Positions 8,317 to 18,682 of a stretch of DNA of 64,000 nucleotides are shown one piece after another. Position 1 is the first letter of the stretch; every line of letters begins with the position of its first letter. The DNA comes from Vibrio barjaei (GTDB taxonomy: Bacteria > Pseudomonadota > Gammaproteobacteria > Enterobacterales > Vibrionaceae). The stretch covers positions 1 to 64,000 of the forward strand of contig NZ_LQXO02000016.1 in NCBI RefSeq assembly GCF_001639065.2, given 5' to 3'. Under the pieces are notes generated by a model. That model was not told the DNA's origin. It saw only the letters and a program-made list of their open reading frames with translations, and did no database searches. The position numbers were made by a program, and so were the translations under genes.

Positions 8317-9162
8317 TTAGTCTTTCAAGAATCCAGCATGAAAGCGTAAGTGATCTTCAATAAAGCTCTGAATGAAGAAGTAGCTGTGGTCATAACCAGG
8401 CTGCATGCGAAGCTTTATATCACTGCCAGAAATTTCTGCCGCAGCTAATAACAGCTCTGGCTTTAACTGCTCTTGTAGGAATCCGTCGTCTTCCCCTTGG
8501 TCGACTAAAATTGGCAGTGTTGCCATCTTAGCTTTTAGCAGCTCAGCACTATCATACTGTTTCCAGTCATCCGTATTGTTACCAAGGTACTGACTCAGTG
8601 CTTTTTGGCCCCAAGGGCAGTTCATTGGATTACTGATTGGGCTAAATGCCGAAATAGAGCGATATCTATCACTGTTCTTTAATCCAATCGTCAGCGCACC
8701 ATGTCCGCCCATGCTGTGTCCAGAAATGGATCTAACCTGTGTGACAGGGAAGTGCTGTTCGACAAGTGATGGCAACTCATCGACGACATAGTTGTACATT
8801 TGGTAGTGTTGATTCCAAGGTGCTTGTGTGGCATTTACATAGAAGCCAGCGCCTAAGCCGAAGTCGTATGCACCTTCGGCATCATCAGGTACATCTTCAC
8901 CGCGAGGGCTAGTATCAGGTGCGACGATGGCAATACCGAGTTTTGCCGCCATGCGGAAAGCGCCTGCTTTTTGCATGAAGTTTTCGTCGGTGCAGGTTAA
9001 ACCTGAAAGCCAGTAGAGGACGGGGACTGGATTATCAGCGCTCGCTTCTGGTGGTAAATAGATGGCAAATCTCATCTGGCAGCTTAATGCCGAAGATTGG
9101 TGATGATACTGTTTGTGCCACCCACCAAATACTTTGGCTTGGCTTACATTTTCTATGGTCAT
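8317..9162 (-). CDS. fghA: S-formylglutathione hydrolase
   Basis: Hydrolyses S-formylglutathione to formate and glutathione, the second step of glutathione-dependent formaldehyde detoxification in the cytoplasm. It has 281 residues, an alpha/beta hydrolase of the esterase D family. The nucleophile elbow GHSMGGHG puts the catalytic Ser at residue 150; Asp226 (DQGEDDGF) and His259 (GYDHSYFF) complete the triad. The start MTIENVSQAKVFGGWHKQY matches the family N-terminus; a frame-compatible upstream Met at 9216 would add 18 unlike residues and is rejected. It follows adhC on the same strand with a 53-base gap, forming a two-gene detoxification operon. Confidence 0.95.
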   Translation of the reverse strand: MTIENVSQAKVFGGWHKQYHHQSSALSCQMRFAIYLPPEASADNPVPVLYWLSGLTCTDENFMQKAGAFRMAAKLGIAIVAPDTSPRGEDVPDDAEGAYDFGLGAGFYVNATQAPWNQHYQMYNYVVDELPSLVEQHFPVTQVRSISGHSMGGHGALTIGLKNSDRYRSISAFSPISNPMNCPWGQKALSQYLGNNTDDWKQYDSAELLKAKMATLPILVDQGEDDGFLQEQLKPELLLAAAEISGSDIKLRMQPGYDHSYFFIQSFIEDHLRFHAGFLKD

Positions 9163-9215
9163 TCTATCAATCCAATTTAAAAGCAAGGGCTCTAGTACAC
9201 TAGAGCCCTGAATCA

Positions 9216-10349
<1,134 letters not shown>

Positions 10350-10479
10350 TTATTATTACAAGGTCACAAAATTAACTAACGGCTAACTTGAGTAAGACTA
10401 GTTCACTTCACGCCGTTTGCATCAGATGGGGCTAGTATATTTATTTCTTAAATAATGATAATTAGCATAAATTGAAATA

Positions 10480-10503
10480 CACTATTACATGAGAGTAATA
10501 GTG
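10480..10503. promoter_or_regulatory. Perfect inverted repeat between adhC and the lysR-type gene
   Basis: CACTATTAC (10480-10488) and GTAATAGTG (10495-10503) form a perfect nine-base inverted repeat around a six-base spacer. It ends directly before the AGGA ribosome binding site of the LysR-type gene, so it could be an operator read as DNA or a hairpin next to the start of that mRNA. Confidence 0.5.
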
Positions 10504-10512
10504 AGGATTGAA

Positions 10513-11397
10513 ATGGCAAATTGGGAAGGGATCAATGAGTTTGTTGCTGTGGTAGAAACGCAGAGTTTTACTGGCGCAGCAGACCGATTGGCAACATCAG
10601 TAGCCAATATTAGTCGCAGAGTGAATGCGTTGGAGGAAAAGCTCGGCGTAAAACTATTTGTTAGAACCACTCGTAAGGTCTCGGTAACGGAAGTTGGGGC
10701 GACTTACTATCAACATTGTAAACCTCTTGTTGATGGGTTAGCGTTGGCGGAGTTAGCGATTACTCAGCTTCAATCGACGCCTAAGGGTAAAATAAAGATG
10801 ACGGCGCCAGTAACATTTGGTGAGCAAGTTCTTGCGCCGTTGATGCACGAGTTTCTGCTGATGCATCCACAAATTGAATTGGACTTGATTCTTTCTAACC
10901 AGAAAATGAATTTGGTGGAAGAAGGGTTTGACCTAGCCGTTCGTCTTGGTCGACTCGAAGACTCTTCTATGATGGCAAGAAAACTACTCGACCGTCATAT
11001 GTTTGTGTGTGCAAGTCCAACCTACCTTGAGAATCATGGTGAGCCTCACACATTGTCGGAATTGAAGCGGCATAGCTGTTTGCGAGGTTCAACAAAGTAC
11101 TGGCGTTTTGATGAAAAAGGGTCTGAGCGTCTTATTCACGTGGAAGGTCGAGTTCAATGCAACAGCGGTTATGCGCTCGTTGATGCGGCTTTAAAAGGAT
11201 TAGGCATAGTACAACTTCCTGATTACTATGTGCAGCCATATTTGGAAGCAGGGGACCTAGTGGAAGTGCTGACTCCATATCGAGGTGATCGTGAGGGTAT
11301 TTGGGCATTGTATCCGCAGAACCGAATGCTCACTTCGAAAGTTCGAACGCTAATTGATTACTTATCAGAAGCATTAAGCCGAGAAACACATGAATGA
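10513..11397 (+). CDS. LysR family transcriptional regulator
   Basis: DNA-binding regulator of 294 residues with an N-terminal winged helix-turn-helix (about residues 6-63; FTGAADRLATSVANISRRVNALEEKLGVKLFVR) and a periplasmic-binding-like effector domain after about residue 90. ATG 10513 is chosen because GAGGA lies 5 bases before it; an earlier ATG at 10489 would start inside the inverted repeat region. It is divergent from adhC-fghA, a common arrangement for LysR proteins that control the neighbouring operon, so control of formaldehyde detoxification is a reasonable inference. Its stop overlaps the tadA start by 8 bases. Confidence 0.85.
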   Translation: MANWEGINEFVAVVETQSFTGAADRLATSVANISRRVNALEEKLGVKLFVRTTRKVSVTEVGATYYQHCKPLVDGLALAELAITQLQSTPKGKIKMTAPVTFGEQVLAPLMHEFLLMHPQIELDLILSNQKMNLVEEGFDLAVRLGRLEDSSMMARKLLDRHMFVCASPTYLENHGEPHTLSELKRHSCLRGSTKYWRFDEKGSERLIHVEGRVQCNSGYALVDAALKGLGIVQLPDYYVQPYLEAGDLVEVLTPYRGDREGIWALYPQNRMLTSKVRTLIDYLSEALSRETHE

Positions 11398-11917
11398 TGA
11401 ACAGATGACCTTTGAGTTTAATGATGAAGACCGCCGTTTTATGCAACGCGCGATGGAATTGGCGAATCATGCTGAATCTGAAGGTGAAGTGCCTGTTGGA
11501 GCGTTATTAGTCAAGGATGGGGAGATTATCGCTGAAGGGTGGAATCAGTCTATTGGTCATCACGACGCGACGGCGCATGCAGAGATGCAAGTGATTCGTA
11601 AAGCGGGACAGAACCTAGAAAACTATCGATTGCTGGATACGACATTGTATGTAACGCTAGAACCTTGTCCTATGTGTGCTGGAGCTCTGCTGCACAGTCG
11701 TGTAAAGCGGATTGTATTCGGTGCACCAGATTTAAAAGCTGGCGCAGCAGGGACCGTATTAAACTTGTTTGAAAGCCAAGCATCGTATCACTATGCCGAT
11801 GTTGAATCTGGTTTACTAGAAGCAGAATGTCGTCATCAATTGCAGGCATTTTTTAAACGCAGACGTAAAGAGATAAAGCAGAAGAAGCGTGAAGAACAGA
11901 TGAAGGGTGAAGAGTGA
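11390..11917 (+). CDS. tadA: tRNA-specific adenosine deaminase
   Basis: Converts adenosine 34 of tRNA-Arg(ACG) to inosine, which is essential for reading CGN codons. It has 175 residues and the cytidine/deoxycytidylate deaminase fold: zinc ligand and catalytic pair HAE at residues 63-65, and PCPMC with Cys93 and Cys96. The C-terminus is rich in Lys and Arg (FKRRRKEIKQKKREEQ), suiting tRNA binding. It begins 8 bases inside the lysR-type gene, so the two may be translationally coupled. An alternative Met six codons in would leave the domain intact. Confidence 0.95.
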   Translation: MNDEQMTFEFNDEDRRFMQRAMELANHAESEGEVPVGALLVKDGEIIAEGWNQSIGHHDATAHAEMQVIRKAGQNLENYRLLDTTLYVTLEPCPMCAGALLHSRVKRIVFGAPDLKAGAAGTVLNLFESQASYHYADVESGLLEAECRHQLQAFFKRRRKEIKQKKREEQMKGEE

Positions 11918-11924
11918 TTTTTTT

Positions 11925-11953
11925 AGCAAACATCTGCTGGGCAGATGCTTGCT
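11925..11953. terminator. Hairpin between tadA and the convergent small ORF
   Basis: AGCAA (11925-11929) and CATCTGC (11931-11937) pair with GCAGATG (11941-11947) and TTGCT (11949-11953) around a TGG loop, with one A-C mismatch. The downstream T content is modest, so it is a weak rho-independent terminator candidate on either strand. Confidence 0.4.
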
Positions 11954-11962
11954 GTCTGTGTT

Positions 11963-12100
11963 TTATGGAGTGAGTAACTGCATAAAAGCTCGGTGACGCC
12001 AAATAACTTTCTTCTTATTATTGGCCATTTTTCTTTTGCGGCGGTTTGCTGCCACCGTCTTATTAAGGTGTTTAGATTGCATTCTTTTCCTTGCAAGCAT
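11963..12100 (-). CDS. Small highly basic hypothetical protein (45 aa)
   Basis: I do not recognise this protein. It reads MLARKRMQSKHLNKTVAANR at its start, and over a third of its residues are Lys, Arg or His. There is no signal peptide, membrane segment or Cys. The reason for calling it is translational: the minus strand carries a perfect AGGAGGT seven bases before the ATG at 12100, stronger than the site of most genes here. The same frame can be extended to 12154, but without a ribosome binding site. Its composition resembles small ribosome- or RNA-associated proteins, but that is only analogy. It lies alone between tadA and mltF. It could instead be a fortuitous ORF. Confidence 0.5.
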   Translation of the reverse strand: MLARKRMQSKHLNKTVAANRRKRKMANNKKKVIWRHRAFMQLLTP

Positions 12101-12414
12101 AAAACTACCTCCTATCACGAAAGATAAACCTCTCCGATCTGTATCTAGACACAATCATTGCGTAATAGATTTCCTTATCAATGGATCTATGCCGGAGTAC
12201 GAAACATAATCCACCGCCCAACTTTGTCGTAGAGTGGTTTCGATTATGCAGAGTGTTTGCAGAGGGCACGACAGTACCTTGCAATAGAAGAGATTATCTC
12301 GCTAACTGAAGCGTTGGCGAATGATCAATCTCAAAGTTTAATGTAAGGGCTTGAGAATGAGATTTCAAGTATGCGATGTACGATCACATTCGCATACTTG
12401 AAAATTCCTGATAG
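12101..12414. other. Non-coding 314 bases between the small ORF and mltF
   Basis: No confident gene. On the plus strand 12233-12346 encodes 37 open residues (for example EEIISLTEALANDQ) without an ATG or ribosome binding site; it looks protein-like but may be chance or a decayed fragment. A long perfect inverted repeat at 12363-12403 lies just downstream of the mltF stop. Confidence 0.4.
12363..12403. repeat. Long inverted repeat downstream of mltF
   Basis: TTTCAAGTATGCGA (12363-12376) and TCGCATACTTGAAA (12390-12403) are perfect complements. The stem can extend by three further pairs (TGT 12377-12379 with ACA 12386-12388) with one bulged T. It sits 12 bases past the mltF stop and could end mltF transcription, although no T run follows on the minus strand. 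Confidence 0.6.
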
Positions 12415-13989
12415 TTAACGTCCTGAGTGTCCAGTTTGTTGGGTTGACACTGCGTCTGAGGCTTGGTTTACGGCTTCTTCTTCTGACGCGACATCACTCG
12501 ATTCTGGAGGCAGTGGAGGAATGACGGTTAAGTCTTCAGTACTGATCTCTTTTTCTGCCTCAACGGCAATTTGTTTGTCTATGTGGCCAATAATGCTTTG
12601 ATAGTAGCGACGAATGTTCTCGACATAATTTCTTGCTTCATCGCCGCGAGCATAGCCATAACGTGTTTGGCTGTAATATTTCTTTTGACGTAATAACGGT
12701 AAGCGATCTTTCACGTCTGCCCAAGCATCAGGGTCACCTCCCTGTCGCTTTGTCAGGCGTCTTGCGTCCATCATATGACCGAAACCGACGTTATAAGAGG
12801 CGAGGGCAAACCAGATTTTCTCATGTTCCGCGATAGAATCTGGAACACGATCAACAATGCGTCTTAAGTATTCCACACCGCCACGAACAGACTGTTCTGG
12901 ATCCAAGCGGTTGGTAACACCAACACTTTTCGCCGTTGGTAATGTAAGCATCATCATACCGCGAACACCTGTTGGCGATTTAGCCACAGGATTCCAGTGA
13001 GACTCTTGATAGGCAAGAGCCGCGATTAAGCGCCAATCAAATTCGTTCGAATATTTCTTAAAGAGAGGCGACCATTTAGGCAATTTGCCATCTAAAGCAC
13101 GGATAAACGCGCGAGTATCAACGTAGTCGAAAACACCAATGTGTCCGATATACTTCTCTTCTAAATTCGCCAGTTCACCTGTCTGCTTCAAACGGCCAAA
13201 GAACTCGATCAATAACGCGTACAGGCTTTCATCTTCTGACTTTCGCATATACCAAGAGATCGGTTGATCTTCAGTCATTTCAAACGCCAATGCGAGATCA
13301 GGATAAATCCGTTGAGAAAGTGACAGTTCCACAGAGTCTGCCATGGTGAACTTAAGTTGGCCTTCAGAAACCTGCTTTAATAGGTCATTAACGTCAGCAT
13401 TTGCATCAATGTAGTAGCGGAAGTCTGGGTTTTGGTTAGCGACATTCGCCAGCGTTTGCTCAAAGTGTGAGTCTTTAACTATCGCAAAGACCTCTTCACC
13501 ATCGGCTTTATCGATTAACTCTTGCTGGTTGTTTAATAATTGCTCTAAGTTTCTTGGTCGCCATTGACCCTTCTTATAGACCACCTGTTGGCTTACGTAG
13601 TAGTAGGCAGGGCCTGCACGAAAGCGCTTGATACGCTCTGGAGATTGGCTTAGTCCGGCGGCGATAATATCGATTTCACCTTTTTGCAAAGCTGGAAACA
13701 GACTTGCTTGGCGGTAAGCGGGCTTCATTTCCAACCGCACACCCAGTTCATCGGCAAACTGTCTTGCAAGCTCGTAGTCCAAGCCAGTTGGACCATCAGG
13801 ACCAATGTAATAAGAGAGTTGATTATTGAGTGTACCGACGCGAAGGACTCCGCGCTCTTTAATGTTCTCTAGTTCACTTTTGGGATCAGAGTCGATTTGG
13901 CAGCCTGCCATTCCAAGCGTTAACAGACAAACGGATAGTAATTTGAGCCAGCGTAAATTTAACCAATAAACAGCAGATGGATTTTGCAT
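12415..13989 (-). CDS. mltF: Membrane-bound lytic murein transglycosylase F
   Basis: Lipoprotein that cleaves peptidoglycan glycan strands, forming 1,6-anhydromuramic acid ends, at the outer membrane. It has 524 residues: an N-terminal hydrophobic segment and lipobox LGMAGC with the lipidated Cys at residue 30, a solute-binding-protein-like domain (RGVLRVGTLNNQLSYYIGPD onward, to about 265), and a C-terminal transglycosylase SLT domain with the catalytic Glu in ALAYQESHWNP and the later ASYNVGFGH motif. This two-domain plan is specific to MltF. The last 50 residues are acidic and low in complexity. It is divergent from purL, as in enterics. Confidence 0.95.
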   Translation of the reverse strand: MQNPSAVYWLNLRWLKLLSVCLLTLGMAGCQIDSDPKSELENIKERGVLRVGTLNNQLSYYIGPDGPTGLDYELARQFADELGVRLEMKPAYRQASLFPALQKGEIDIIAAGLSQSPERIKRFRAGPAYYYVSQQVVYKKGQWRPRNLEQLLNNQQELIDKADGEEVFAIVKDSHFEQTLANVANQNPDFRYYIDANADVNDLLKQVSEGQLKFTMADSVELSLSQRIYPDLALAFEMTEDQPISWYMRKSEDESLYALLIEFFGRLKQTGELANLEEKYIGHIGVFDYVDTRAFIRALDGKLPKWSPLFKKYSNEFDWRLIAALAYQESHWNPVAKSPTGVRGMMMLTLPTAKSVGVTNRLDPEQSVRGGVEYLRRIVDRVPDSIAEHEKIWFALASYNVGFGHMMDARRLTKRQGGDPDAWADVKDRLPLLRQKKYYSQTRYGYARGDEARNYVENIRRYYQSIIGHIDKQIAVEAEKEISTEDLTVIPPLPPESSDVASEEEAVNQASDAVSTQQTGHSGR

Positions 13990-14127
13990 TAATTCATTTA
14001 TCTCACAACGATAGTGCTGTCTTTATACCAAAGCTGACGAGCTTGGCAAAGCAAGAAGGCATAAACACCCGAGAGTGGTCACTTTATCACTATGAAGATA
14101 TCGTTTGCTGCAATTCGAAAAAAAATG

Positions 14128-14143
14128 ACGAAAACGTTTGCGT
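14128..14143. promoter_or_regulatory. PurR box of purL
   Basis: ACGAAAACGTTTGCGT is the exact reverse complement of the classical PurR operator ACGCAAACGTTTTCGT. It ends 29 bases before the purL -10 box, so repression by PurR with hypoxanthine or guanine is expected from family knowledge. Confidence 0.85.
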
Positions 14144-14149
14144 TAGCGG

Positions 14150-14178
14150 TTACGTCACAAAAAAAAATCCTCTATAAT
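14150..14178 (+). promoter_or_regulatory. Probable sigma-70 promoter of purL
   Basis: TATAAT at 14173-14178 with a weak -35 (TTACGT, 14150-14155) at 17-base spacing. The sequence after the -10 (AGCGCCGC) is shared with the purM promoter region. It predicts a leader of roughly 100 bases. Confidence 0.65.
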
Positions 14179-14285
14179 AGCGCCGCATTAGAGCAGGATA
14201 AATTGTTATAAGTTCAAAATTATAAGCTAACTATTTGAATTTATACTAATTTCACCTCAATCAACTGCATAAGAGACCTAAGCAC

Positions 14286-17200
14286 ATGAGAATTTTGCGT
14301 GGTTCCCCAGCTCTTTCTGAGTTTCGTGTTAACAAGCTACTAGAGCTTTGTCGTGAACTAAACCTACCAGTAACAGGTATTTACGCTGAGTTTGCCCACT
14401 TTGCCGACCTAACGGCAGACCTGGATGAGTCTGAAGTTGAAAAATTAGAGAAGTTGCTGACTTACGGTCCAACTATCGAAGAGCACGAGCCAACAGGCAC
14501 ACTGCTTCTAGTGACACCTCGCCCTGGCACAATCTCGCCATGGTCTTCTAAATCTACGGATATCGCCAATAACTGTGGCCTAGACAAAGTGACTCGTCTA
14601 GAGCGCGGCACGGCATACTATGTAGAGACATCAAGCGAACTGACTGAGCTTCAACTTGTTGAGCTTAAAGCGGTGATCCATGACCGTATGATGGAAGTGG
14701 TTTTCTCTGACTTCGAATCAGCGGCAGCACTGTTCCAAGTAGCAGAGCCAGCACCGGTAGCTGATGTTGATCTACTAACAGGTGGCCGCAAAGCACTAGA
14801 AGAAGCGAACGTGACGCTAGGTCTTGCACTTGCAGAAGATGAAATTGATTACCTACTTGAAAGCTTTGTGACTAAGCTAGAGCGCAACCCAACAGACATC
14901 GAGCTGATGATGTTTGCGCAGGCGAACTCTGAGCACTGTCGTCACAAGATCTTCAATGCAGATTGGACTATCGACGGCGTGAAGCAAGACAAGTCGCTGT
15001 TCAAGATGATCAAAAACACATTTGAAACGACACCAGACCACGTTCTATCTGCTTATAAAGATAATGCAGCAGTAATGGAAGGCTCTGAAGTGGGTCGTTT
15101 CTTCCCAGATCCAAAAACACGTCAGTACGGTTACAACCACGAGAAAGCACACATCTTGATGAAGGTGGAAACACACAACCACCCAACAGCGATTTCTCCG
15201 TGGCCAGGTGCCTCTACAGGTAGCGGCGGTGAAATCCGTGACGAAGGCGCAACAGGTATTGGCGGTAAACCAAAAGCAGGTCTTGTAGGCTTTACGACTT
15301 CTAACCTTCGCATTCCTGGCTTCGAACAGCCTTGGGAAACGGATTTTGGTAAGCCAGGTCGTATCGTTAACGCATTGGATATCATGCTAGAAGGTCCACT
15401 AGGTGGCGCGGCGTTTAACAACGAATTTGGTCGTCCAAACCTACTTGGTTACTTCCGTACTTACGAAGAAAAAGTTACATCACACGCAGGTGAAGAAGTA
15501 CGTGGTTACCACAAGCCAATCATGATTGCCGGTGGTATGGGTAACATCCGTGACGAGCACGTTCAGAAGAAAGAGATCCCAGTAGGTGCAAGCCTAATCG
15601 TACTTGGTGGTCCAGCAATGAACATCGGTCTTGGTGGCGGCGCAGCGTCTTCTATGGCGTCTGGTCAGTCTGCTGAAGATCTAGATTTTGCCTCAGTACA
15701 GCGTGAAAACCCTGAGATGGAACGTCGCTGTCAAGAAGTGATCGACCGCTGCTGGCAGCTAGGTGAAGACAACCCAATTGCATTTATCCACGATGTGGGC
15801 GCGGGCGGTATCTCAAACGCACTTCCTGAGCTTGTTGACGATGGTGAGCGCGGCGGTATCTTCCAGCTTCGTGACGTACCAAACGATGAGCCAGGCATGA
15901 GCCCACTTGAGATCTGGTGTAACGAATCTCAAGAGCGCTATGTAATGGCGGTAGCGCCAGAGAACATGGAAGCATTCGATGCTATCTGTAAGCGTGAGCG
16001 CGCACCATACGCGGTAGTGGGTGTGGCAACTGAAGAGCGTGAACTGAAACTTGAAGATTCACACTTCGACAACACGCCAATCGACATGCCGATGGACATC
16101 CTTCTAGGCAAAACGCCGAAGATGCACCGTGATGCGAAAACACTGAAAGTAGACAGCCCTGCGATCTCTCGCGAAGGCATTGAAATGAACGATGCGGTTG
16201 ATCGCGTTCTTCGTCTACCAACGGTTGCAGAGAAAACATTCCTAATCACCATCGGTGACCGCACGGTAACGGGTCTTGTTGCTCGTGATCAGATGGTTGG
16301 TCCTTGGCAGGTGCCGGTAGCAAACTGCGCAGTAACAGCAGCAAGCTACGACACTTACCACGGTGAAGCAATGTCTATGGGTGAGCGCACTCCAGTTGCT
16401 CTACTAGACTTTGGCGCTTCTGCTCGTCTAGCGGTAGGTGAGTCTCTGACTAACATTGCAGCGACAGACATCGGCGATATCAAGCGTATCAAGCTGTCAG
16501 CTAACTGGATGTCTCCAGCGGGTCACCCAGGTGAAGACGCAGGTCTTTACGAAGCGGTGAAAGCGGTAGGTGAAGAGCTATGTCCAGCACTGGGTCTAAC
16601 GATTCCAGTAGGTAAAGACTCAATGTCGATGAAAACTAAGTGGAATGAGAATGGTGAAGACAAAGAAGTCACGTCTCCACTTTCACTAGTTATCACGGCA
16701 TTTGGTCGTGTAGAAGATGTTCGTAAGACGGTCACGCCGCAGCTTCGCACTGACAAAGGTGAGTCGTCTCTAGTTCTTGTCGACCTAGGTAACGGTAAAA
16801 ACCGTCTAGGCGCAACGGCATTGGCACAGGTTTACAAGCAGCTTGGTGATAAGCCAGCAGACGTAGACAACGCAGAGCAGCTAAAAGGCTTCTTCGATGC
16901 GATGCAAACCCTTGTTCGTGATGACAAGCTAGTGGCTTACCACGACAAAGGTGATGGCGGTCTATTCGTAACGCTTGCTGAGATGGCATTTGCTGGTCAC
17001 TGTGGCGTGAAAGCTGATATTGCTGACCTAGGTGAAGATGCGCTAGCGGCACTATTTAACGAAGAGCTAGGTGCGGTTGTTCAGGTTAAAAATGACGACC
17101 TAGAAGCTGTGAAAGCGGTTCTAGCGACTAACGGTCTAGAAGCATGTTCTCACGTAATCGGCAGCGTCGAAGCGTCTGACGACTTTGTTATCACCTCTGG

Positions 17201-18185
17201 TGATGCGGTTGTTATCGAGCGCTCGCGTATTGAGCTACGTACAATCTGGGCTGAAACAACGCACAAGATGCAGTCACTGCGTGACAACTCAGCGTGTGCA
17301 GACCAAGAGCACGAAGCGAAGAAAGACAACTCTGATCCAGGTCTAAACGTTAAACTCAGCTTTGATGTGAACGAAGACGTTGCAGCACCATATATTGCGA
17401 CGGGCGCTAAACCTAAGATGGCTATTCTTCGTGAGCAAGGTGTTAACTCTCACGTTGAGATGGCCGCAGCGTTTGACCGTGCTGGCTTTGAAGCGACGGA
17501 CATTCACATGAGTGACATCCTGACAGGACAAGCTGTACTAGAAGAGTTCCAAGGTCTTGTGGCTTGTGGTGGCTTCTCTTATGGTGACGTTCTAGGTGCG
17601 GGTGAAGGTTGGGCGAAGTCTATCTTGTTCAACGACCAAGCGCGTGACCAGTTCCAGAACTTCTTCCACCGCGAAGACACCTTCTCATTAGGTGTGTGTA
17701 ACGGTTGTCAGATGCTATCGAACCTAAAAGAGCTGATCCCAGGTGCAGACCTATGGCCACGCTTCGTTCGTAATGAATCTGAGCGTTTTGAAGCTCGCTT
17801 TAGCCTAGTAGAAGTTCAGAAGTCTGACTCTATCTTCTTCGATGGCATGGAAGGTTCTCGTATGCCAATCGCAGTTTCTCATGGTGAAGGCCGCGTAGAG
17901 GTTCGCGACACTGACCACCTAAACGCGATAGAAGCATCAGGTACGGTAGCAGTGCGTTACGTTGATAACCACGGTAACCCAACGCAGCAGTATCCAAACA
18001 ACCCTAACGGTTCACCAAACGCAATCACAGGTCTAACGACTCGTGACGGTCGTGTGACGATTATGATGCCACACCCAGAGCGTGTATTCCGTACGGTTGC
18101 TAACTCTTGGGCTCCAGAGTCTTGGGGTGAAGACAGTGCTTGGATGCGCATGTTCCGCAACGCTCGCGTGAACGTAGGCAAGTAA
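14286..18185 (+). CDS. purL: Phosphoribosylformylglycinamidine synthase
   Basis: Fourth step of purine synthesis: FGAR, glutamine and ATP give FGAM. This is the large single-chain form of 1299 residues, close to the E. coli length. In order it has an N-terminal PurS-like region, a linker, two AIR-synthase-like ATP-binding halves (with [18 protein letters not shown] and [19 protein letters not shown]), and a C-terminal class I glutaminase domain with nucleophile Cys in [11 protein letters not shown] and the His in MMPHPERVF. It is monocistronic, with a PurR operator upstream and a strong terminator downstream, and belongs with purM and purN near the other end of the window. Confidence 0.98.
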   Translation: MRILRGSPALSEFRVNKLLELCRELNLPVTGIYAEFAHFADLTADLDESEVEKLEKLLTYGPTIEEHEPTGTLLLVTPRPGTISPWSSKSTDIANNCGLDKVTRLERGTAYYVETSSELTELQLVELKAVIHDRMMEVVFSDFESAAALFQVAEPAPVADVDLLTGGRKALEEANVTLGLALAEDEIDYLLESFVTKLERNPTDIELMMFAQANSEHCRHKIFNADWTIDGVKQDKSLFKMIKNTFETTPDHVLSAYKDNAAVMEGSEVGRFFPDPKTRQYGYNHEKAHILMKVETHNHPTAISPWPGASTGSGGEIRDEGATGIGGKPKAGLVGFTTSNLRIPGFEQPWETDFGKPGRIVNALDIMLEGPLGGAAFNNEFGRPNLLGYFRTYEEKVTSHAGEEVRGYHKPIMIAGGMGNIRDEHVQKKEIPVGASLIVLGGPAMNIGLGGGAASSMASGQSAEDLDFASVQRENPEMERRCQEVIDRCWQLGEDNPIAFIHDVGAGGISNALPELVDDGERGGIFQLRDVPNDEPGMSPLEIWCNESQERYVMAVAPENMEAFDAICKRERAPYAVVGVATEERELKLEDSHFDNTPIDMPMDILLGKTPKMHRDAKTLKVDSPAISREGIEMNDAVDRVLRLPTVAEKTFLITIGDRTVTGLVARDQMVGPWQVPVANCAVTAASYDTYHGEAMSMGERTPVALLDFGASARLAVGESLTNIAATDIGDIKRIKLSANWMSPAGHPGEDAGLYEAVKAVGEELCPALGLTIPVGKDSMSMKTKWNENGEDKEVTSPLSLVITAFGRVEDVRKTVTPQLRTDKGESSLVLVDLGNGKNRLGATALAQVYKQLGDKPADVDNAEQLKGFFDAMQTLVRDDKLVAYHDKGDGGLFVTLAEMAFAGHCGVKADIADLGEDALAALFNEELGAVVQVKNDDLEAVKAVLATNGLEACSHVIGSVEASDDFVITSGDAVVIERSRIELRTIWAETTHKMQSLRDNSACADQEHEAKKDNSDPGLNVKLSFDVNEDVAAPYIATGAKPKMAILREQGVNSHVEMAAAFDRAGFEATDIHMSDILTGQAVLEEFQGLVACGGFSYGDVLGAGEGWAKSILFNDQARDQFQNFFHREDTFSLGVCNGCQMLSNLKELIPGADLWPRFVRNESERFEARFSLVEVQKSDSIFFDGMEGSRMPIAVSHGEGRVEVRDTDHLNAIEASGTVAVRYVDNHGNPTQQYPNNPNGSPNAITGLTTRDGRVTIMMPHPERVFRTVANSWAPESWGEDSAWMRMFRNARVNVGK

Positions 18186-18231
18186 TCGAACTGAGGCGAT
18201 TGCCTCAAGCGTTACAGCCAAATATAGAATG

Positions 18232-18266
18232 AAGTCCTCAGTGGAAACACTGGGGACTTTTTCTTA
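18232..18266 (+). terminator. purL terminator
   Basis: A twelve-pair stem (one wobble) with a GAAA tetraloop, AAGTCCTCAGTG with CACTGGGGACTT, followed by a T run. A small hairpin (TGAGGC / GCCTCA, 18192-18207) lies just before it. Confidence 0.9.
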
Positions 18267-18318
18267 TAAAAACTCTGAGCGTCAGCGCTCGATTTGTGTT
18301 CTAATACCGCGCTGGCTT

Positions 18319-18353
18319 AGGGATGGCCAGCATTACATTGCTGGAATATCCCT
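18319..18353 (+). ncRNA. Strong leader hairpin before the DUF3622 gene
   Basis: AGGGAT (18319-18324) pairs with ATCCCT (18348-18353) and CCAGCA (18327-18332) with TGCTGG (18339-18344), joined by a small internal loop (GG / AAT) and a TTACAT apical loop. It lies about 26 bases before the start codon. There is no T run, so it is not an obvious terminator; it may be a cis-acting leader element. Confidence 0.45.
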
Positions 18354-18379
18354 TAACAAAGTCTTTAGGAACTACATAA

Positions 18380-18634
18380 ATGTCTGAAAATAAAAAATTT
18401 ACTGTCCGTCTAACGGAAAAGCGTAATGGTTGGTCTGCAGAGATCATTCGTCAAGTAACGTCTCGTCGCACTGTTGTTTCAAAGCGTGAGATGGGTTTTG
18501 AGAGTCAAGAGCTGGCTCAAGCTTGGGCGGATAAAGAGTTAGCTGGTTTCATTGAAAACCAAGCAAAGCGTAATGAGCGTAAAGCGGAAGCACGCGCTGC
18601 TAAAGCTGCTGCGGCTGTTGCAAGCGAAGAATAA
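18380..18634 (+). CDS. DUF3622 domain-containing protein
   Basis: Conserved small protein of 84 residues found in vibrios and relatives; its function is unknown. Residues 1-60 form a mixed segment (KKFTVRLTEKRNGWSAEIIR, then a REMGFESQELAQAWADKEL helix) and the C-terminus is a charged helix rich in Ala, Lys and Arg (KRNERKAEARAAKAAAAVAS). No signal peptide or membrane segment, so probably cytoplasmic. The ribosome binding site AGGA lies about 9 bases before ATG. It stands alone between the purL terminator and the convergent DUF533 gene, with a strong hairpin in its leader. Confidence 0.8.
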   Translation: MSENKKFTVRLTEKRNGWSAEIIRQVTSRRTVVSKREMGFESQELAQAWADKELAGFIENQAKRNERKAEARAAKAAAAVASEE

Positions 18635-18642
18635 GAATTTAT

Positions 18643-18674
18643 GTACCTAAGGTCGGTTTTAGGCCTTAGGTACC
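18643..18674. terminator. Hairpin between the convergent DUF3622 and DUF533 genes
   Basis: GTACCTAAGG (18643-18652) pairs perfectly with CCTTAGGTAC (18664-18673). T residues follow on the plus strand only loosely; it is probably a shared terminator. Confidence 0.6.
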
Positions 18675-18682
18675 TTGTTACT

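Noticed and set aside
15131-16756. Several antisense open frames within purL
   Set aside because: They are shadows of strongly biased codons in purL; none has a plausible start or domain.
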